This document shows positions 8,331-16,080 of a DNA stretch of 64,000 nucleotides, piece after piece (the stretch's first letter is position 1; the number at the start of each line of letters is the position of its first letter). The notes below the pieces were generated by a model. That model did no database searches and had not been told where the DNA came from. It saw only the letters and a program-made list of their open reading frames with translations. The position numbers were made by a program, and so were the translations under genes. This stretch comes from Paenibacillus sp. RUD330 (GTDB lineage: Bacteria > Bacillota > Bacilli > Paenibacillales > Paenibacillaceae), in contig NZ_CP022655.2 of assembly GCF_002243345.2 (NCBI RefSeq), forward strand, positions 3,908,501 through 3,972,500, in the 5' to 3' direction.

Positions 8331-8873
8331 CTAGATTCGGAAGCCCTTGAGATGCGTATCCATCGTATCCTGCTCGATGCCGATATAGCGCAGCGTGACC
8401 TTTTCGCTCGAGTGGTTGAACAGCCGCATGAGCATCGCGACATCCTTATATTGCCGATAAAAGAAGTAGCCGAACGTCTTGCGGAGCGTGTGACAGCCGA
8501 TCTCCTGCAGTCCGAAGTCGGCTGCGATCTCCCGCATGATCTTGTAGGCCATACTCGGTGTGATCGGCCGATTCGTTCCCTCACGGCTTTTGATCAGGTA
8601 CTCGCTGAGCGGCTTGTCCTGAACATAATCCTTTAGCTCCCGCTTCAGCTCAGGCGTAATCAGCACGCGTTTGTGCTTGCCGGTCTTCTTCTCCCGGATG
8701 ACGATATGCGTTCCCGTCACATCACGGATGCGAAGCTTTAAGATGTCCGAGATTCGAAGGCCCGTATTGAGGCCGGTCAGCACCATCATGTAATTCCGCC
8801 TGTGCGTTGTCTTCAGCAGCTCCTTGATGTCCTCCAGGATTTCCGGATCGCGGATCGGCTGGACGAAATTCAC
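8331..8873 (-). CDS. Short tyrosine recombinase (XerC/D-like catalytic domain)
   Basis: A 180-residue protein that is almost entirely a tyrosine-recombinase catalytic domain. The catalytic residues are visible: Arg in NTGLRISDIL, Lys in KKTGKHKRV, H-x-x-R in CHTLRKTFG, a His in RLFNHSSEK and the nucleophilic Tyr in LRYIGIEQD. It lacks the arm-binding and core-binding domains. The likely start is GTG 8873 behind a GA-rich ribosome-binding site. It lies between the replication and packaging modules, not beside the integrase, so it is a second recombinase of the prophage. It may act on phage multimers or at a late step; that is inference. Confidence 0.88.
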   Translation of the reverse strand: MNFVQPIRDPEILEDIKELLKTTHRRNYMMVLTGLNTGLRISDILKLRIRDVTGTHIVIREKKTGKHKRVLITPELKRELKDYVQDKPLSEYLIKSREGTNRPITPSMAYKIMREIAADFGLQEIGCHTLRKTFGYFFYRQYKDVAMLMRLFNHSSEKVTLRYIGIEQDTMDTHLKGFRI

Positions 8874-8910
8874 ATGACCACCACCCCTCTCGATCGTTTG
8901 TCATACACGC

Positions 8911-9057
8911 TTACTTCTTCTGCTCAATTCCTCGAATGCACTTCGGCATGCTGCAGACTTGCTTGATGCCTGTCCACCTCCCCCATACACATCCCTTGCA
9001 CGATTCCGGCTGTATGGGTCTGGGCGGCTCCATGATGGAAAACACAGGCTTTCGCAT
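8911..9057 (-). CDS. Small Cys-rich phage protein (48 residues)
   Basis: A short gene from ATG 9057 to TAA 8911, preceded by AAGGAAGGTGG. The 48-residue product carries four cysteines in two pairs (C-K-G-C at residues 20 to 23 and C-S-M-P-K-C at 35 to 40), a spacing compatible with a small zinc-binding knuckle, and a basic C-terminus. The same strand and position as the recombinase suggest co-transcription; the spacing to GTG 8873 is 37 nt. I do not recognise a family. Confidence 0.65.
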   Translation of the reverse strand: MRKPVFSIMEPPRPIQPESCKGCVWGRWTGIKQVCSMPKCIRGIEQKK

Positions 9058-9221
9058 ACGGCCACCTTCCTTAATTGTAGAAGCAAGAGAGTTGTCCTCT
9101 CTCCCATGATCCGGCTGGCGGCCGAGTCATGGGACAAAGGACAAGTCAACTTGTCCCCCGGATCGCACCCTTGCAATGCTGCTAAGGTCAGATGACCGTT
9201 CAGCGCGTCCGAGTGCCTACG

Positions 9222-9288
9222 ATAAAAAGGGTACAGTAGGCATCACCCGAGCCGCATGATGCGGCTCTTATGTGATTCCACTGTACCC
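9222..9288 (-). terminator. Nested-hairpin terminator of the early/replication operon
   Basis: On the minus strand GGGTACAGT (9288 down) pairs with ACTGTACCC (ending 9229) and is followed by TTTTTATCG. Inside the loop GAGCCGCAT/ATGCGGCTC forms a second perfect 9-bp stem at 9249..9267. It lies just downstream of the ArpU-like gene and so would end early transcription before the late region. Confidence 0.7.
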
Positions 9289-9347
9289 TGTGTTTGGTTC
9301 CGTATTTGTACCCTATCCATCCCGGTTTAGTCGCATTTTTAGGCGCG

Positions 9348-9716
9348 CTATCGAATGATCTTGAGCGAATTGGCGATGGACTCAATGCCCTTGGCCAGTT
9401 TCCGGTTCACGGTCGAGGTCGCCATTGATCCGCTGAAGTGAAGGATCGTAATCTTGTGCGGGTTGCCCCGGATATATCGCATCTCGAGAATGCGCCTGAC
9501 TTCATCGTCCAGGATCAGGTTAACAGCCTGCTCCACTTCCTGCAAGCACTTCCGGCAGAACGCATCATAGCGCTGTTGCTTGTCGGATAGCTCCTCCATT
9601 TCACCGAACGCCTTGCGAATCGCGATCATTCGCCGGTACCTGGAGAGGAGTTGCTTCGCCTCGCGGATCTCGTCCGGGGAAGCCCGTTCCCATAGCTGCA
9701 TCTGCATGTCTTCCAT
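9348..9716 (-). CDS. ArpU-like phage late transcription regulator
   Basis: A 122-residue protein resembling the ArpU/RinA-like group of sigma-region-4-type regulators that switch on late phage genes. The C-terminal part (EVRRILEMRYIRGNP ... ATSTVNRKLAKGIESI) reads as a sigma-4-like helix-turn-helix; the N-terminal half is helical and charged. It is the last gene of the early operon, just before a strong terminator and the late genes, which is the usual place for this regulator. The family is assigned by eye. Confidence 0.75.
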   Translation of the reverse strand: MEDMQMQLWERASPDEIREAKQLLSRYRRMIAIRKAFGEMEELSDKQQRYDAFCRKCLQEVEQAVNLILDDEVRRILEMRYIRGNPHKITILHFSGSMATSTVNRKLAKGIESIANSLKIIR

Positions 9717-9728
9717 TGTTTCCCTCCA

Positions 9729-9986
9729 TTATGGCGGTTTGCGCTTCGTCACCCAAGCAAAGCTGATCCCTCCAGGCGTGAGCGGTTTTTCCAGCAGGTA
9801 TGCGTATCCTTTCGGGATGGCCGAGCTGGCTTCGATCTGCAGTGTTCCAAACGCGGTGCCGATGTCGGTCCGGCTGGCGATATCAGCTTCTTCGCTCACC
9901 ATCAGGCGAATGGCTTCAATTCTCTTTCCAGATCGGACGACGGGCGCCAGCTTGTGCTCCACCCAGGCGGTCGTTCTAGCGTCCAT
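9729..9986 (-). CDS. Small phage protein of unknown function
   Basis: An 85-residue protein from ATG 9986, overlapping the end of dnaB by 11 nt and followed by the ArpU-like gene after 12 nt. The sequence has an N-terminal helical part (WVEHKLAPVVRSGKRIEAIR) and a beta-rich C-terminus. No family recognised. The tight overlaps argue that it is real and co-translated with dnaB. Confidence 0.6.
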   Translation of the reverse strand: MDARTTAWVEHKLAPVVRSGKRIEAIRLMVSEEADIASRTDIGTAFGTLQIEASSAIPKGYAYLLEKPLTPGGISFAWVTKRKPP

Positions 9987-11340
9987 ATGGATGCGGGTCG
10001 CGGTCCAGGCTAACGAATTTATTGAAGTTCTTCAGGAAGGCAAGCTCGACGGTGCCAACCGGTCCATTGCGCTGCTTGGCTATGATGATTTCAATGATGT
10101 TCTTCTTCTCGGTGGACTTGTCGTAGTAGTCTTCGCGGTAGAGGAAGGCGACGATGTCGGCGTCCTGCTCGATGGCGCCGGATTCGCGTAGGTCGCTCAT
10201 CATCGGGCGCTTGTCTTGGCGCTGCTCGACGGCGCGGCTGAGCTGGGAGAGGGCGATAACGGGGAGGTCGAGTTCACGGGCCAGCTGCTTGAGCGTCCGG
10301 GAGATGTCGGACACCTCTTGTTGCCGGTTGTCGCCGCTTTTACCTCGGCCGGCAATCAGCTGCAGGTAGTCGATCAGGATCATGTCGAGCCCCTCGCATT
10401 GCTTGTGCAGCCGGCGACATTTCGCGGCGATGTCCTGAACCGTCATGACGGGGCTATCGTCGATGTAGATGTCGGCCTCGGCCAGCGACCCCACAGCCAG
10501 CGTCAGGCGCTCCCAATCGTCGCCTTCCAGGTACCCGGTGCGCAGCTTGGACGCATCGACATTCTGCTCGGCGCTCATCATGCGCTGCACGAGCTGGGCC
10601 GAAGACATCTCCAGGCTGAAGACGGCGACCTTCTTTCCAGCTCGAACGCCAGCATGCTGGGCAACATTGAGCGCAAAGGCCGTCTTGCCCACTGATGGCC
10701 GGGCGGCGACGATGATCAGGTCGCTCTTCTGGAATCCTGAGGTCATTCGGTCAAGATCCGGGAAGCCCGATGGAATTCCGGTAACGCCGCCTTTGGAACG
10801 GTTCGCATAACGGTCTTCAATTTGCTCGAACGCCTCGACAAGCAGCACGCTGATCTTCTGAAATTCTTTTTTCGTTGCCGACTGATCGGCCAGAAGGATG
10901 GCACTCGCCTGCATGCCGGCAATGACCGCATGATGATCGTCTTCCCTAAGCGCATCCTCGTATTGCTGGCGAGCTGTCTCGATCAGCCTACGCTTCAGAT
11001 GCCGGGAACGGATGATTTCTGCGTAGTACTCGAAGTTTCGTTCCGATGGAACACGCTGGGCAAGGTAGGAAAGATAGCTCACGTTGCCGCATGCCGCCAG
11101 CTCCTCTCGTGCTTGCAGACAGGCTGTCAACGTCACCAAGTCGATGACTTCGCCTTCTTCGGCCATCGCAAGCATGGCGCGATAAATGCGCTGGTGCTTC
11201 CGGTCGTAGAATTGCTCTGTCGAGACGAGCGATGCAGCTTCCTGGATGATGTTCGCGAGGATAATGGCGCCAAGAAGTGACTGCTCTGCCTCCGGGCTAT
11301 GCGGCAACTCAATTGGCTCAGCGTTCGTCGCGTTTAGCAA
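9976..11340 (-). CDS. dnaB: Replicative DNA helicase (DnaB type), phage-encoded
   Basis: A 454-residue hexameric replicative helicase, full length for the family. The N-terminal DnaB domain (residues about 10 to 110; P-H-S-P-E-A-E-Q-S-L-L-G-A) is followed by a linker and the RecA-like motor: Walker A in AARPSVGKTAFAL near residue 220, Walker B in DMILIDYLQLI near 320, and the Arg/Gln motifs of H3/H4 (ALSQLSRAVEQR). It overlaps the putative loader gene by 23 nt, giving the module initiator - loader - helicase in transcription order. Confidence 0.96.
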   Translation of the reverse strand: MLNATNAEPIELPHSPEAEQSLLGAIILANIIQEAASLVSTEQFYDRKHQRIYRAMLAMAEEGEVIDLVTLTACLQAREELAACGNVSYLSYLAQRVPSERNFEYYAEIIRSRHLKRRLIETARQQYEDALREDDHHAVIAGMQASAILLADQSATKKEFQKISVLLVEAFEQIEDRYANRSKGGVTGIPSGFPDLDRMTSGFQKSDLIIVAARPSVGKTAFALNVAQHAGVRAGKKVAVFSLEMSSAQLVQRMMSAEQNVDASKLRTGYLEGDDWERLTLAVGSLAEADIYIDDSPVMTVQDIAAKCRRLHKQCEGLDMILIDYLQLIAGRGKSGDNRQQEVSDISRTLKQLARELDLPVIALSQLSRAVEQRQDKRPMMSDLRESGAIEQDADIVAFLYREDYYDKSTEKKNIIEIIIAKQRNGPVGTVELAFLKNFNKFVSLDRDPHPYGR

Positions 11341-11680
11341 GCTTCCTCACCCTCTCTCTCTGCTCGTCGGATGGCCCGACGGCCAGCGCCCGCATCCGTT
11401 CCCAATCTTCCAGCGTTTCTTCTCCCGCTGCCCGCATGCTACCGTGGTAGCGTTCAGCGTCTGTCTGCAGCGGCTTCTTTAGTGCCCCTGGATGAGGCGC
11501 AAATCGGTTTTCCGCGTTTGCCGTGTAGCGCTCCAGGTTGACCATCGCCGTATGAACATCGACGTCTGCCAGTACCTGATGCCAGTCCAGCAGCATGGCC
11601 CGCTTGTCCTCACCGACCCGAAACGACGGGTAGAAACGGACAATCCGGTCGAAGAGCATTCCGACTTCCTGCTTATTCAT
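11318..11680 (-). CDS. Putative helicase loader/inhibitor (G39P-like)
   Basis: A 120-residue protein resembling SPP1 G39P, which binds the phage helicase and delivers it to the initiator-bound origin. The N-terminal half has the typical pattern (MLFDRIVRFYPSFRVGEDKR, then W-H-Q-V-L-A-D-V-D-V, then A-M-V-N-L-E-R-Y); the C-terminal half is charged and probably disordered, as in G39P. It lies between the initiator and dnaB with overlaps on both sides (8 and 23 nt), precisely as the SPP1 genes 38-39-40. The assignment rests on this and the N-terminal pattern. Confidence 0.75.
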   Translation of the reverse strand: MNKQEVGMLFDRIVRFYPSFRVGEDKRAMLLDWHQVLADVDVHTAMVNLERYTANAENRFAPHPGALKKPLQTDAERYHGSMRAAGEETLEDWERMRALAVGPSDEQRERVRKLAKRDER

Positions 11681-12335
11681 CTTCCAAATCCCTCCCCAAG
11701 TCTGAGAATGAACCTTGTAAACCCGGTGAGGCCGCGCCTCTGCGCTGACTTACCTTATCCACGACCCAAGACAGAATGGCGCGATAGTCTGACTTGTATT
11801 TCTTGCCTGATGAGCCTTTGTAGTTGTCCAACTCGGTGATGCAGGTATCGGCAAAGCTGGAGCCGTAATCTGCTGTCAGCTTGCCATATTCCATCTCGGT
11901 CATAGTGACGAATTCCCCATACCGTTTTTTGTTTGAGTTTAGGTCTAAATCTTTTAAATCTTTTAGGATGTCCATTTTGCTGCTCGTTTTGTTGCTCGTT
12001 TTGTTGCTCGTTTTGTTGCTCGTTTCGTTACACGTCTCGTTGTACGTTTTGGACAATCGAGGGATGATTCTATACTTCCCGGCGTTGTTCACCCGATGGG
12101 ACAGCTTGTAGTGGACAAGCCCTCGCTCAATCAGGATTTGGCGCGCTCGGTCGAACTCTCGTCGGCTTAACCCGGCATTGGACTGCAGCACAGCGTTTGG
12201 AATCGTGAACTCCTCCGGCCACCCAGCCTTATTACAAACGGCCATGAGCTCATACCATAATGCAATTGCGCTGGCAGGCAGGGGGTTCAATTCTTTCCAT
12301 CGGCTGAAGGCTACAATGTGCTCAAGGTAGTTCAA
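11673..12335 (-). CDS. Phage replisome organizer / DnaD-like initiator with internal iterons
   Basis: A 220-residue initiator. Residues 1 to about 95 form a winged-helix DNA-binding domain (FSRWKELNPLPASAIALWYE ... LSRREFDRARQILIERGL). Residues about 97 to 120 are a low-complexity linker made of N-K/E-T-S/C repeats encoded by six 12-bp direct repeats. The C-terminal part (VTMTEMEYGKLTADYG, and Y-K-S-D-Y-R-A-I-L-S-W) is of the kind found in replication initiators with a DnaD/DnaB_2 tail. By analogy with lambda O and SPP1 G38P, it probably binds the repeats within its own gene and opens the origin. Confidence 0.85.
   Translation of the reverse strand: MNYLEHIVAFSRWKELNPLPASAIALWYELMAVCNKAGWPEEFTIPNAVLQSNAGLSRREFDRARQILIERGLVHYKLSHRVNNAGKYRIIPRLSKTYNETCNETSNKTSNKTSNKTSSKMDILKDLKDLDLNSNKKRYGEFVTMTEMEYGKLTADYGSSFADTCITELDNYKGSSGKKYKSDYRAILSWVVDKVSQRRGAASPGLQGSFSDLGRDLEDE
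11936..12046. repeat. Six 12-bp direct repeats plus AT-rich segment: candidate phage replication origin
   Basis: From 11975 to 12046 six head-to-tail 12-bp units run without a gap. Units 2 to 4 are identical (TTTTGTTGCTCG), unit 1 differs by one base and units 5 and 6 by a few. Directly beside them, 11936..11973 is AT-rich with repeated AAATCTTTTA, like a DNA-unwinding element. Location inside the initiator gene is the lambda-O type of layout. Confidence 0.6.
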
Positions 12336-12352
12336 GCGCTCACCTTCTTGTT

Positions 12353-12655
12353 CTAATTCCAGCTCCGCTTGGAGACGGGCACAGCTTCAAGGACACTTAA
12401 TTCATCGACTTGGTAAGGCGTTGTATTGCCACGTGGATCAAAATCCACGACACGCTGCCCCCTTCGATTGATGCGGTAGGTGACGGGCCTGTCGTCGTAG
12501 CACCAGGCCCATTCCCCCTGAACGGATACCACCACGACGCGCATTCCGATTCGGTCCGGATACAGGTTGGGCATCGTGGCATGCCTGGGATCGTTGCGGA
12601 TGAACTCGCAGAGCGATCCCGGCTTGATCTCGTCATTCGTGAAGAGGAAGAACAT
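12353..12655 (-). CDS. Small phage protein of unknown function
   Basis: A 100-residue protein between the DUF3102 gene and the initiator. It begins with a probable beta-rich, SH3-like fold (IKPGSLCEFIRNDPRHAT, then VVVVSVQGEWAWCYDD), and ends with V-D-E-L-S-V-L-E-A-V. No family recognised. The same strand and the 17-nt spacing to the next gene support membership of the early operon. Confidence 0.65.
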   Translation of the reverse strand: MFFLFTNDEIKPGSLCEFIRNDPRHATMPNLYPDRIGMRVVVVSVQGEWAWCYDDRPVTYRINRRGQRVVDFDPRGNTTPYQVDELSVLEAVPVSKRSWN

Positions 12656-12664
12656 GCGGCCGGA

Positions 12665-13693
12665 TCAGAACTGGCTTCTCAAATCGTCAAGCGTCTGCCC
12701 GATGCGCGCCTTCATGGCTTCCTTCTGCTCGGGGTTCTCCAGCTCGCCAAGGCTCTGGAGAAGGAGCTGAGCGTCGGCGAGCATAGCTTCGAAGTGCATC
12801 TTGATCTTGATACCGGCGACGTTATTGTTCTTGCGCAGCTGCTCCTGCACATCGGCAAGCTGCTTGGCGACTTCATCCTCGCGCTTCCTCGCCTGCTCGA
12901 CAAGCTCGGCCTTGATGCGCTCGACCTCAGCGGCGATCTTCACCTCGGCCTCAGTCTGTCCGTCCTGCGCCTTCTGATCCAGCTCGGCTTGCAGATCCGC
13001 GATGCGCTTCTCGGAGGCGCTGGCAGCCTTCTCTGCCTTCCGGAGATCGGCCTTGAGCTGTTTAAGGGCCTTGTCGTCTCCGGACGTCTGCGCCTGCTGG
13101 GACTGCTGCTCCAGCTCGCGGATCTGCTCTTCCTGGCGCTTCCTCAGCTCTTGCTCTTCCTCATACTTCGCGTAGAGCGCCGAGCGCATGCCCTCTTCTT
13201 CCTGACGAGCCAGCTGCTCTGCCGCAAGCTGCTCTTCCTTCTCTTTCAGCGCCTTCTCAGCTTCCTGCTTGGCCTTGATGGCCGCCTGGAGCTCGCGAGA
13301 GGACATCTCAGAGGCCTGGTTCTGCTCGACAAACTCCTCGCGCTCCTCGGCAGGCACGGCCAGCAGCGCGACGGCCTGTGTATAGCTCAAATTCGCGAGC
13401 GCTTGGCCGGAAGCTTCGTACTCCGTCGCCACGCGCATAAAGTTGTTGGCCGTGGACTGACTATAATTCACGTTGGCTTTCAGCCAGTCTCCCCACTCGC
13501 CGTGTCCCACGAGCGCCTTGGCCTCTGTCAGCCTCAGGCCGATCTGAATGGCGCCCTGCAGAGCTGCTTGCCGCGCCTGCTGATCGATGGTCCGAATCTC
13601 CGCCGCGATGACCTCGACCGTCCGAGTGGAGAGCGTCGTCGCTTCGCTTGCTGCGGGTTGAACGGCTGACTGTTTTGTTTTGGCTGTTGTCAT
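12665..13693 (-). CDS. DUF3102 domain protein with long coiled coil
   Basis: A 342-residue protein. Residues about 28 to 110 match the DUF3102 domain found in Firmicutes phages and mobile elements (IQIGLRLTEAKALVGHGEWG, then W-L-K-A-N-V-N-Y-S-Q-S-T-A-N-N-F-M-R-V), a likely DNA-binding segment. Residues about 125 to 300 are a long, charged coiled coil rich in Glu, Lys, Gln and Ala. The family's function is unknown; its place between PcfJ and the replication genes suggests a role in early phage physiology or replication. It overlaps the end of the PcfJ gene by 4 nt. Confidence 0.85.
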   Translation of the reverse strand: MTTAKTKQSAVQPAASEATTLSTRTVEVIAAEIRTIDQQARQAALQGAIQIGLRLTEAKALVGHGEWGDWLKANVNYSQSTANNFMRVATEYEASGQALANLSYTQAVALLAVPAEEREEFVEQNQASEMSSRELQAAIKAKQEAEKALKEKEEQLAAEQLARQEEEGMRSALYAKYEEEQELRKRQEEQIRELEQQSQQAQTSGDDKALKQLKADLRKAEKAASASEKRIADLQAELDQKAQDGQTEAEVKIAAEVERIKAELVEQARKREDEVAKQLADVQEQLRKNNNVAGIKIKMHFEAMLADAQLLLQSLGELENPEQKEAMKARIGQTLDDLRSQF

Positions 13694-15243
13694 ATGGCTA
13701 CCGCCTTTTTGGGCTTGGATTTTTTCATCATGTGTTTCATTCGATCTGCGAATCGATTCACAAAAACCATGACTTCATCGGGTACGTCGTAATTCATATA
13801 CCGTCTGACCTGGCGGATGCTCCAGTCCTTGGGGCTTATCTCGCAGGTGTACAGCGGTTTATCTGGCTCATCCTGATTTCGGATAAGGAAGATGTTCGTC
13901 TCGCCATCCGCGTACCTCGTTGCATACGAACCGACGCAAATATTCAGGCGCTTGCCTTCCTGAAACAACTCTGCCGCTGAGACGGCTGGCCGGATAAGAA
14001 GGCCGCCTTCATCATAGGTTGCCTTTGCAAGTTCATTCTGCAGCCGAAGGAATATTTTCGCTTCATTGAGCTTGTTATCTTTGATCTTTACTTTGGAGCT
14101 GGTCTTCTGGTGCGCTCCATGCAGGTTATTGGGACGGAGGTATCGATCTTCCCCAAGGTCCATGCCGAGAACAATGCACTCCCCCAGGTAATCCCGATAG
14201 TCCTGGAACGCGTTTGTGATCGAGCGGTAAAAGGACCGGGGCCGATTCGTCTGCTTAAGCAGATAGGCGAACAAATCATCTGGCTTGATGAATCCATGGA
14301 CGAACCGCTTATCAGCCTCCGTGGAGAACTTATAAAGCTGGTAACGATGGAGCATCACGTCGATCCCGTCCGTTGCGCCCTGGCGCCGTTCCTTTTGGAA
14401 GAAGGAAAGCACATCCGAGGTAAACTTCTCTTGAAGGTTTCGCTTCACGATGTCGCGGTAATCGGTTTTGCTTAGACGGAGCGCCTTGAAAATGGTTTTG
14501 CCTCTCCAGTGAACCGCGCCATGGGTCTGGCGGCCGTACAGCTTGTCCCAGATCAGATGCGCGAAGCCCGACTTGCTCATCGTCTCGATGCAAGGGTACT
14601 TGGCCGATAGATCGAAGAACTGGACCATATCCGAGACATGCCGGTGATTGTCGTACCCGACGTATTGCTCCCAGGTCGAATACTGGAACGGAGTGCCTTC
14701 TACCGCCTGCTTGATATTGTCGGTGCAATGGAAGCGAGGCCAGCTCGCTCCGCTGTAGCCTTTATCAAAATGAGAAAAGACCGTCTTCTGTTTTTGGCGG
14801 GACGAGACGTAATGAATACCACCTTCTCCAGGAAGGAAGAGATACATTGCTTCGACATGATACTTCGTCTCCACCTGCTCGGGGTCGCCGCTGTAGTCCC
14901 GCACGACGGAGATGGTTCGAGCCGTTATCGCCTGTGGAGCGACGATGCTTTTCTCATACCAGATGAGAACGGCTTGATCTCTCATGTATTTCCGTCCAAG
15001 ACCGGATCCCTGAATCTTGCAAGTGGAACGGCAATTGGGACAAGTCGCTTCTGACTTATGTTTCAGAGTCTGCTCGTTCCGAAATTTCTGCTTGCAATGG
15101 GTACAGTATCCGTACTGGCGGCCGAATGCTGCTGAGCGGGTAAATATGTACCGGCTATTTAAAAGAGCGGTGCCGCTGACGAACTCGGCAAGTTGCTCGC
15201 TGATAGTCGTAGGGAAATGGATTTTGAATTCCTGGAAGTCCAT
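13690..15243 (-). CDS. PcfJ-like protein
   Basis: A 517-residue PcfJ family protein, named after the conjugative plasmid pCF10 and common in Firmicutes phages and conjugative elements. Near residue 47 there is a C4-type zinc-binding motif (CTHCKQKF ... CPNCRS). The PcfJ core occupies the C-terminal third: AELFQEGKRLNICVGSYATR, then a segment ending I-R-N-Q-D-E-P-D-K-P-L-Y-T-C-E-I. The adjacent upstream gene encodes a PcfK/AcrIIA9-like protein, the usual partner. The function of PcfJ is not established. Confidence 0.9.
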   Translation of the reverse strand: MDFQEFKIHFPTTISEQLAEFVSGTALLNSRYIFTRSAAFGRQYGYCTHCKQKFRNEQTLKHKSEATCPNCRSTCKIQGSGLGRKYMRDQAVLIWYEKSIVAPQAITARTISVVRDYSGDPEQVETKYHVEAMYLFLPGEGGIHYVSSRQKQKTVFSHFDKGYSGASWPRFHCTDNIKQAVEGTPFQYSTWEQYVGYDNHRHVSDMVQFFDLSAKYPCIETMSKSGFAHLIWDKLYGRQTHGAVHWRGKTIFKALRLSKTDYRDIVKRNLQEKFTSDVLSFFQKERRQGATDGIDVMLHRYQLYKFSTEADKRFVHGFIKPDDLFAYLLKQTNRPRSFYRSITNAFQDYRDYLGECIVLGMDLGEDRYLRPNNLHGAHQKTSSKVKIKDNKLNEAKIFLRLQNELAKATYDEGGLLIRPAVSAAELFQEGKRLNICVGSYATRYADGETNIFLIRNQDEPDKPLYTCEISPKDWSIRQVRRYMNYDVPDEVMVFVNRFADRMKHMMKKSKPKKAVAI

Positions 15244-15255
15244 CTTGTTGGCCTC

Positions 15256-15594
15256 CTATAGCAAGTCGTCCAGGGTGGACTTGAAGACCGGCGACGCGAT
15301 GGCTGCGGCTACAGGCTCAGCCTCTGGCGGCTTGACGCCAAAATACTGCAGGACGATGGCGAAGCCCTCTTCATCCGTCAGAACGCCGACGCCGTTGCTT
15401 GCCTGCTTCTTTGCTTCAGCCTTCATAGCATCCAGGCTGCCCAGAATGGATTTCCCTTCCTCTATGATGCCGGTAGCATGCTCGGGATGGCTCTCCAGAT
15501 GCTTCATCAGGAAAGCTCCGATGACTTGGATATACTTGTTCTTTTGGTTTGCGACTGTCTCGGCCTGCAGCTTCTGCATGGCTTGTTGGAGCAT
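15256..15594 (-). CDS. PcfK / AcrIIA9-like protein
   Basis: A 112-residue protein if started at ATG 15594, which has AAAGGGG upstream and excludes an unconvincing N-terminal stretch. The helix-rich body (NKYIQVIGAFLMKHLESHPE) and the segment TDEEGFAIVLQYFGV near residue 75 are typical of PcfK-like proteins, the family to which the type II-A anti-CRISPR AcrIIA9 belongs. The partner PcfJ gene follows after 12 nt. Whether this member inhibits Cas9 cannot be told from sequence. Confidence 0.75.
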   Translation of the reverse strand: MLQQAMQKLQAETVANQKNKYIQVIGAFLMKHLESHPEHATGIIEEGKSILGSLDAMKAEAKKQASNGVGVLTDEEGFAIVLQYFGVKPPEAEPVAAAIASPVFKSTLDDLL

Positions 15595-15649
15595 GGCAAA
15601 ACGACCCCTTTCATATTGGAAGGGGGGCTGATTGCCCCCTAAAGTAAAT

Positions 15650-15856
15650 TCACAAGCGTTTGGTAGTATTTTTGCGCTTGGACTCTGCACGGCCTTGCGG
15701 ACGGCGGATGATGCGGGCGACATCGTCTTCAAATACGATGGAATTGCCTAGGCTTGTCCGAAGACGGAGCAGTGTTCGGGCCACGCCCCATACCTCCACT
15801 ACCTCTCCTGTCTGCCCTTGGTTCGTCTCGACGATGTCCCCTTTCAAGACAATCAA
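15650..15856 (-). CDS. Small phage protein with KOW/SH3-like fold
   Basis: A 68-residue protein starting at TTG 15856. The N-terminal half reads as a KOW- or SH3-like barrel (VLKGDIVETNQGQTGEVVEV), and the C-terminus is very basic (ESKRKNTTKRL). The TTG overlaps the stop of the preceding 50-residue gene (TTGA), so translation is likely coupled. No firm family. Confidence 0.6.
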   Translation of the reverse strand: MIVLKGDIVETNQGQTGEVVEVWGVARTLLRLRTSLGNSIVFEDDVARIIRRPQGRAESKRKNTTKRL

Positions 15857-16005
15857 ACAGGAATCTTTCTTTGGCTGTATGTGTAGCGATGAACGAGATG
15901 AAGGCGCTGGGGCTCGGCTTTGAACACGAGCCAGTTTTCCGGATTGAGCTTGGAAGCCTCGATGGCTTCTTTCTGCCGGCGTGTCGGACGCTTTCCGTTC
16001 TTCAT
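15853..16005 (-). CDS. Small conserved phage protein (DUF6906-like)
   Basis: A 50-residue protein from ATG 16005 to TGA 15853 with an AAGGTAGG box upstream. The sequence M-K-N-G-K-R-P-T-R-R-Q-K-E-A-I followed by L-N-P-E-N-W-L-V-F-K matches a small basic protein widely seen in early regions of Firmicutes phages, ending in a short beta hairpin (RLHLVHRYTYSQRKI). Function unknown. It is translationally coupled to the next gene by a TTGA overlap. Confidence 0.75.
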   Translation of the reverse strand: MKNGKRPTRRQKEAIEASKLNPENWLVFKAEPQRLHLVHRYTYSQRKIPV

Positions 16006-16080
16006 GTAAAAAAACCTACCTTATATGGATTGGCGATATTGGCGTTTCGTGTGGTAAGATAATTTCAAATGATTTATTTG

